Assembly: GCA_016873775.1 (NCBI GenBank)
Contig: VGWC01000021.1
Coordinates: 1-36,267, forward strand
Direction of reading: 5' to 3'
DNA: 36,267 bases
From: Ignavibacteria bacterium
GTDB lineage: Bacteria > Bacteroidota > Ignavibacteria > UBA10030 > F1-140-MAGs086
Shown: positions 32,760 through 36,267 of the stretch, in pieces
Numbering within the stretch: position 1 is the first letter of the stretch
How the letters are laid out: the number at the start of each line of letters is the position of its first letter
Translations under genes and position numbers: made by a program
Notes under the pieces: model-generated
What the model was told of the DNA's origin: nothing
Seen by the model: the letters and a program-made list of their open reading frames with translations, nothing else
Databases searched by the model: none

Positions 32760-33103
32760 TACAATGTATCGTAATCAATAAGAATTTCTTCGCCTGCTTT
32801 AATATCTCTTACTGCGAAGTACGAATAATTTTTGTGAAAAGCATTCGGTGTTTTCGCGTGATTCAAAAACCAACCGACGGACATTCTTCCGAAATTTGTC
32901 GGTCCTGCAAAATATTTCTTATCCTCAATCGTGTATTGCTGAAACGCTTTTGGAACATTTTTTCTTCGCTTGCCTTGTTCCCAAAATAATTTTAAATGCG
33001 TCCCTTGCTTGATGGGATGAGTTGCAAAAACACCAATGCCGTGAATATTGGAAATGCGCAGCACAAAAGAAAATTCATCAGTTGTAATTTTGTAATTTTT
33101 CAT
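32759..33103 (-). CDS. Small SET-domain protein
   Basis: A 114-aa protein that is almost only a SET domain: SNIHGIGVFATHPIKQGTHL at the N-terminal strand, NHAKTPNA (the NHxxxPN motif) near 80-87, and IKAGEEILIDYDTL at the C-terminus with the catalytic tyrosine in the DY pair. SET proteins are protein lysine methyltransferases; short bacterial versions of this kind are known but their targets mostly are not. The insert between the two halves is short. It overlaps the methyltransferase gene by 1 base and follows the radical SAM gene by 3, so it is in their operon. Confidence 0.85.
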   Translation of the reverse strand: MKNYKITTDEFSFVLRISNIHGIGVFATHPIKQGTHLKLFWEQGKRRKNVPKAFQQYTIEDKKYFAGPTNFGRMSVGWFLNHAKTPNAFHKNYSYFAVRDIKAGEEILIDYDTL

Positions 33104-33106
33104 TCA

Positions 33107-34495
33107 CTATACTTTCTTTGCTAACAAATCCATCATCATCCTCGAAACTTTTGCTTTTCCGAAAGTTGAAATACGTTTTTTCAAATTACTGTTTCCGTTC
33201 TGTTTCAAACGAAAATTCGCAACTTCATTTACTACATAGCGATTTGCATATTTATAAAACGCATCGGAAAATCGTCCGGAAAATTTCAACGTCCTATCGG
33301 TAAGTTTATCCCACTCTGCGTGCGTTGTAATTTGTTTTTTTACTTCGTCAAATAACGGCGTTCCTTTTATCGGATATGCAACCGTTGTGAGAAAAATATC
33401 GGGCAAAGTTTCTTTCAACAAATCAACTGTTTCTTCAATGTCGGAAATTTCTTCGCCGGGATAACCGAGCATAATAAAAAATCCCGCTTCGATGCCGTGC
33501 TGTTTTGTGAGTTTCGTAACGCGCTGAATTTCATCCACTGTAACTCTGCGTTGCATTGCATCGAGAATTTTTTGCGAACCACTTTCTGCCCCATACCAAA
33601 TTCTGAACGAACCGAGTTCTGCCATTTTTTGTATAATGTCTGCATTCAATCTATCGGCGCGTGTAATACATTCAAACGGAATTATGATATTGCGCTTTTT
33701 CATTTCCGCATAAAACTCGTTGAACCATTTTTGATTAATCGTGAATACATCGTCCGCAAACCACAACATATCCGGTTTGTATCGTTCACGGAGAAGTTCT
33801 ATTTCATCAACAACATTTTTTGCAGAACGTCGGCGATGCGTTTCACCAAATACAGAACGCGAACACCACGTGCATGTATAAGGACAACCACGCGCGCATA
33901 TCAGCGAAGCGCTTCCCATTGTGTGATGTGTTCGCCACGTATCAACATAACGCTGTATATCAATCGCATCTCTGTCGGGAAGCGGAAGCGAATCCAAATC
34001 TTTGATGAGCGGACGCAATTCGTTGTAAATAATGTTTCCATCTTCGTTCTGAAAAACAATTCCTAAAATTTGTTCGAGTTTGTGAACGCCGTTTTTTGAA
34101 ATTGCGGGAAGAAGTTCTGCCATTGTTTCTTCTGCTTCGCCAATCACAGCAACGTCTGCGCCGATGTTCAGATAATTTTCTGCATACTTTGCAACATCGG
34201 GACCACCAACAATAATTTTGCAGTTGTGTTGCTTACAAAATCGAATTTGTTCAATCACGTTAAACTTCGTCATCAAGTTGGAATATATTCCGAGGATGCT
34301 TGGCTTTTCCTGTTCGATGAAATTGCAAAAATCTTTCTTGCTCGAAAACGTTGTATCAAAAATAGAAACAGAAAACCCTTTCGATTTCAAATACGATGAA
34401 ATGTACAGAATACCAAGCGTGGGATACGGTTTCATTATCCGTTTTTCCGCTTCGTCTTTAAAAAGAAAATAGCCGTGTGTGAGGAGAATATCCAA
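33107..34495 (-). CDS. B12-binding-domain radical SAM protein
   Basis: A 462-aa protein. The N-terminal part (1-185) is a cobalamin-type Rossmann domain (PYPTLGILYISSYLKSKGF, KIIVGGPDVAKYAENYL, DVAVIGEAEETMAELLP). The radical SAM core has CPYTCTWC preceded by CARG, then DMLWFADDVFTINQKWF, WYGAESGSQKILDAM, GFFIMLGYPGEEISDIEETV and YPIKGTPLF. It is of the BchE/P-methylase type. It heads the long operon. A carboxy tail rich in Lys and Arg has no known role. Paralogues occur at 6893-8410 and at the window's right edge. Confidence 0.9.
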   Translation of the reverse strand: MDILLTHGYFLFKDEAEKRIMKPYPTLGILYISSYLKSKGFSVSIFDTTFSSKKDFCNFIEQEKPSILGIYSNLMTKFNVIEQIRFCKQHNCKIIVGGPDVAKYAENYLNIGADVAVIGEAEETMAELLPAISKNGVHKLEQILGIVFQNEDGNIIYNELRPLIKDLDSLPLPDRDAIDIQRYVDTWRTHHTMGSASLICARGCPYTCTWCSRSVFGETHRRRSAKNVVDEIELLRERYKPDMLWFADDVFTINQKWFNEFYAEMKKRNIIIPFECITRADRLNADIIQKMAELGSFRIWYGAESGSQKILDAMQRRVTVDEIQRVTKLTKQHGIEAGFFIMLGYPGEEISDIEETVDLLKETLPDIFLTTVAYPIKGTPLFDEVKKQITTHAEWDKLTDRTLKFSGRFSDAFYKYANRYVVNEVANFRLKQNGNSNLKKRISTFGKAKVSRMMMDLLAKKV

Positions 34496-34536
34496 ATGTG
34501 ACGTTGAAGTAATGGAGTTTTTGGAGTATGCAGAGG

Positions 34537-34893
34537 TTAATTCAATTTTGTACGAATACGAACAGAGTTGTAAGAAATAACTGTGAAAGCATTTGTCAAT
34601 TCTTTTTCGTGCTTCAATATTGCATCCGAAACTATTGTTGCTTTTTTCTTTGCGGATAAACCAGTTAAGCGAATAAGAATTACTCCGTTGAAAATTTGTT
34701 TTTGACGATAAACAAGTTCACCAAAATCTTTATCGGAAGTCAAAAGGAGTGTCTCTGGTTCATTGCTTAAAGAGAGAACGATATCATCAGAAATCCCCAT
34801 TTCAATTTCTGCAACATATATTGTTTGGTGTTTGTCTTGACGAAGTCGCTCGACTATTTCTTCGTCAACGCACTCGTCAATGAGAAATTTCAC
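34537..34893 (-). CDS. DUF5615 PIN-like toxin
   Basis: A 118-aa protein with the Mut7-C/PIN-like fold: LIDECVDEEIVERL (D7, E8) and LLTSDKDFGELVY (D54) carry the acidic metal-binding residues, and the later segment GVILIRLTGLSAKKKA is characteristic of DUF5615. Such proteins are predicted RNases of type II toxin-antitoxin systems. It overlaps the DUF433 gene by 4 bases. Confidence 0.88.
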   Translation of the reverse strand: MKFLIDECVDEEIVERLRQDKHQTIYVAEIEMGISDDIVLSLSNEPETLLLTSDKDFGELVYRQKQIFNGVILIRLTGLSAKKKATIVSDAILKHEKELTNAFTVISYNSVRIRTKLN

Positions 34894-35126
34894 GCATCAA
34901 TTTCAGAAATTGGATAAATAACATCTGCGCGCAACGATTCTGCCGCAAAAGCCATTGCCGCACGTATTCCTTCTTCCGTTAAACGAGGATGTGCTTTAAG
35001 AATTTGTTCTACTGTTTCACCGGCAGCAAGTTTTTCTAAAATGAGTTCAACGGTAATGCGAGTTCCGGCAATGACCGGTTTTCCCATCATTACATTTGGA
35101 TTTGATTGAATGAGTTGTGTGTTCAT
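34890..35126 (-). CDS. DUF433 antitoxin
   Basis: A 78-aa DUF433 protein: NPNVMMGKPVIAGTRITVEL followed by LAAGETVEQILKAHPRLTEE and GIRAAMAFAAESLRAD. The winged-helix-like domain probably binds DNA and the pair regulates itself. It is directly upstream of, and overlaps, the DUF5615 toxin, the standard order of this toxin-antitoxin family. Confidence 0.9.
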   Translation of the reverse strand: MNTQLIQSNPNVMMGKPVIAGTRITVELILEKLAAGETVEQILKAHPRLTEEGIRAAMAFAAESLRADVIYPISEIDA

Positions 35127-35167
35127 AGTTTTTTCGTAATGTATTTGTATTCGGTGAGTGTTTCCAT
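35123..35167 (-). other. 14-codon frame overlapping the antitoxin start
   Basis: An ATG at 35165-35167 reads METLTEYKYITKKL and stops at 35123-35125 in an ATGA-type overlap with the antitoxin ATG. The residues TLTEYKYI resemble the N-terminus of a different DUF433 subfamily. It may be a relic start of another DUF433 gene, a translated leader, or chance. Confidence 0.3.
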
Positions 35168-35197
35168 AATAATTTTTTATTCTAAAAATGAAACTTT

Positions 35198-35842
35198 TTA
35201 TTTCACTGGTTCGATGTGGTAGCTAAGAAGTTCATAAGAAAAATGGCTTTCAACGTTTGGGGCAAAATTTGGAGGATTTAGATATAGTTTAATAAAACCA
35301 ACTTTAGGGCAAAACCATTTTCTGTCGTAATTCTCTTCTATATCTAAATAATAACGTCTGTAGATTTGAAAGCAATAAAACTCTCCCGCAAGTACGTTGA
35401 TAGAATCTTGCTCTACAACAACGGATGAGTCAAAGACGGGTGTCTTCCATCTTTGTCCGATTTCTATTGGTAATATAACAATATAATCTTCGATTGTTGA
35501 ATCAATTATATCATCAAAATAACCGTATTCTGATATTGTATCTCCATTTCTAAAACAGATACTTTGTCCGTAATCATTTGTATCGGAACTGTAATCAGTT
35601 TTCCATACTTTGCCAGTTAGACCATTTGGTAATTGAACATTCTTTGTAATATAAATTGTCACTGTATCAAGTATATTTTCAGTGCTATCATACCTCGCAT
35701 ACTTCCACCAACTTCCAACTGTATTGGGAAAATATTCATAAACTGGCTGTGGTGGTTGATGCTCAACAGGATTTTTCTTACACGAAATTTGAAATGCAAT
35801 TGTGAATAATAAAATAAATAAGAATATTGAATAGTGCTTCAT
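35198..35842 (-). CDS. Putative lipoprotein of unknown function
   Basis: A 214-aa protein with a short basic start, hydrophobic core (IFLFILLFTIAFQ) and a cysteine at 21 in QISCKKN, a relaxed lipobox of the Bacteroidota kind. The body is beta-rich (SWWKYARYD, VTIYITKN, WFCPKVGFIKLYL), in the style of exported adhesin-like or DUF-type lipoproteins. I do not recognise the family. GAGG about 8 bases before the ATG supports the start. It lies between the toxin-antitoxin pair and the right-edge radical SAM gene; the spacer to the antitoxin is 71 bases. Confidence 0.8.
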   Translation of the reverse strand: MKHYSIFLFILLFTIAFQISCKKNPVEHQPPQPVYEYFPNTVGSWWKYARYDSTENILDTVTIYITKNVQLPNGLTGKVWKTDYSSDTNDYGQSICFRNGDTISEYGYFDDIIDSTIEDYIVILPIEIGQRWKTPVFDSSVVVEQDSINVLAGEFYCFQIYRRYYLDIEENYDRKWFCPKVGFIKLYLNPPNFAPNVESHFSYELLSYHIEPVK

Positions 35843-35859
35843 AATATTGCCTCATAATT

Positions 35860-36267
35860 TTAAAAAACTTTTTCTAACACTTTCATTTCTCTCTCAAACC
35901 TTTTTACCGTTGCGCGATGAAACACAGCAGAAGCAAGCGCGCGGGGAGAATGTTTGTTCCATTTCTTTGGCGAAGAAAGTAGTTCCATTCCTTTCCATAC
36001 GCGAAAACGTTTGTGAATGAGTTTGTGCAACGCGCGATAAAAATCCGGCGAATACGTTCCGTGATACATCATCGCTAAATCTTGACTATCGAACCAATTT
36101 TGTTTTTCGCCGAGTTGTTCGCGTACGTTGTCGTAAAATTTTGTTCCGGGCAATGGATACGAAACCGAAACGCCAATTTCATCGGGCAAACATTCGCGCA
36201 CCATAAAAAACGTTTTTTCGATATCGTCTTTCGTTTCGCCTGTGTAACCAAATTGCAAAAAGAATCC
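35860..36267 (-). CDS. B12-binding radical SAM protein, C-terminal part (partial)
   Basis: The frame runs off the right end: residues read GFFLQFGYTGETKDDIEKTF and later YPLPGTKFYDNVREQLG, and end FEREMKVLEKVF. This is the C-terminal end of a radical SAM protein of the same class as 33107-34495 (there GFFIMLGYPGEEISDIEETV, YPIKGTPLF). The catalytic cysteines are outside the window. The real start lies beyond 36267. Confidence 0.88.
   Translation of the reverse strand, partial: GFFLQFGYTGETKDDIEKTFFMVRECLPDEIGVSVSYPLPGTKFYDNVREQLGEKQNWFDSQDLAMMYHGTYSPDFYRALHKLIHKRFRVWKGMELLSSPKKWNKHSPRALASAVFHRATVKRFEREMKVLEKVF

Overview
The window is AT-rich, about 36 kb, and carries no rRNA, tRNA or CRISPR array that I can see. 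Gene content and order suggest a Gram-negative bacterium of the Bacteroidota/Chlorobi/Ignavibacteria assemblage. The pointers are a ccsA-hemA-hemC-hemD-hemE run, a chlamydial-type Hc1 histone-like protein of the kind also found in Bacteroidota, a NagZ/beta-lactamase-fold fusion, a futalosine-type menaquinone gene and long C-terminally extended S16. This is inference from families, not from a database match. TTG and GTG starts are common (mreC, rimM, rpsP, the dipeptidase, a radical SAM gene, probably the DHS-like gene).

Layout. 1-5117 (minus strand): tetrapyrrole operon ccsA/hemX-like, hemA, hemC, hemD, hemE, then the first codons of a further gene, perhaps hemF. The hemA-hemC spacer holds three short palindromes. 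5336-8410 (minus): a three-gene unit of a B12-binding radical SAM enzyme, a small exported protein and a SPASM-like radical SAM enzyme. 8456-8985 (minus): two small unknown genes, the second interrupted by an in-frame stop. 9066-14266 (minus): a cell-wall recycling group of a BadF-type sugar kinase, a GH3 (NagZ) plus serine-hydrolase (AmiE-like) fusion and a secreted alpha/beta hydrolase, followed by a decayed copy of the 3' end of the fusion gene. 14480-17126 (plus): a deoxyhypusine-synthase-like enzyme, an Hc1-like DNA-binding protein and a membrane-anchored M19 dipeptidase. 17206-21427 (plus): mreB, mreC, mreD, mrdA (PBP2), with no rodA. 21673-26709 (plus): ffh, rpsP, rimM, trmD, rplS, an mqnA-like gene and an orphan OmpR-type response regulator. 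26716-34495 (minus): coaX, birA, a membrane metallophosphoesterase, GT87 and GT9 glycosyltransferases, a SAM methyltransferase, a SET-domain protein and a B12 radical SAM enzyme; the seven genes from the radical SAM gene to birA overlap or nearly touch. 34537-36267 (minus): a DUF5615/DUF433 toxin-antitoxin pair, a lipoprotein and a radical SAM gene cut by the window edge.

The most striking non-genic signal is a set of heptanucleotide tandem arrays. They occur at four gene-boundary sites, with a different word at each site but always a 7-bp period. At the 5' end of the GH3/hydrolase fusion, three such arrays and a large palindrome make up much of the coding sequence of the first 96 codons, including the signal peptide. 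Other items worth checking are the nonsense-interrupted small gene, the relic hydrolase 3' end, the DHS-like/Hc1 adjacency and the SET-domain gene in an envelope-type operon in a genome that also encodes an Hc1-like protein.
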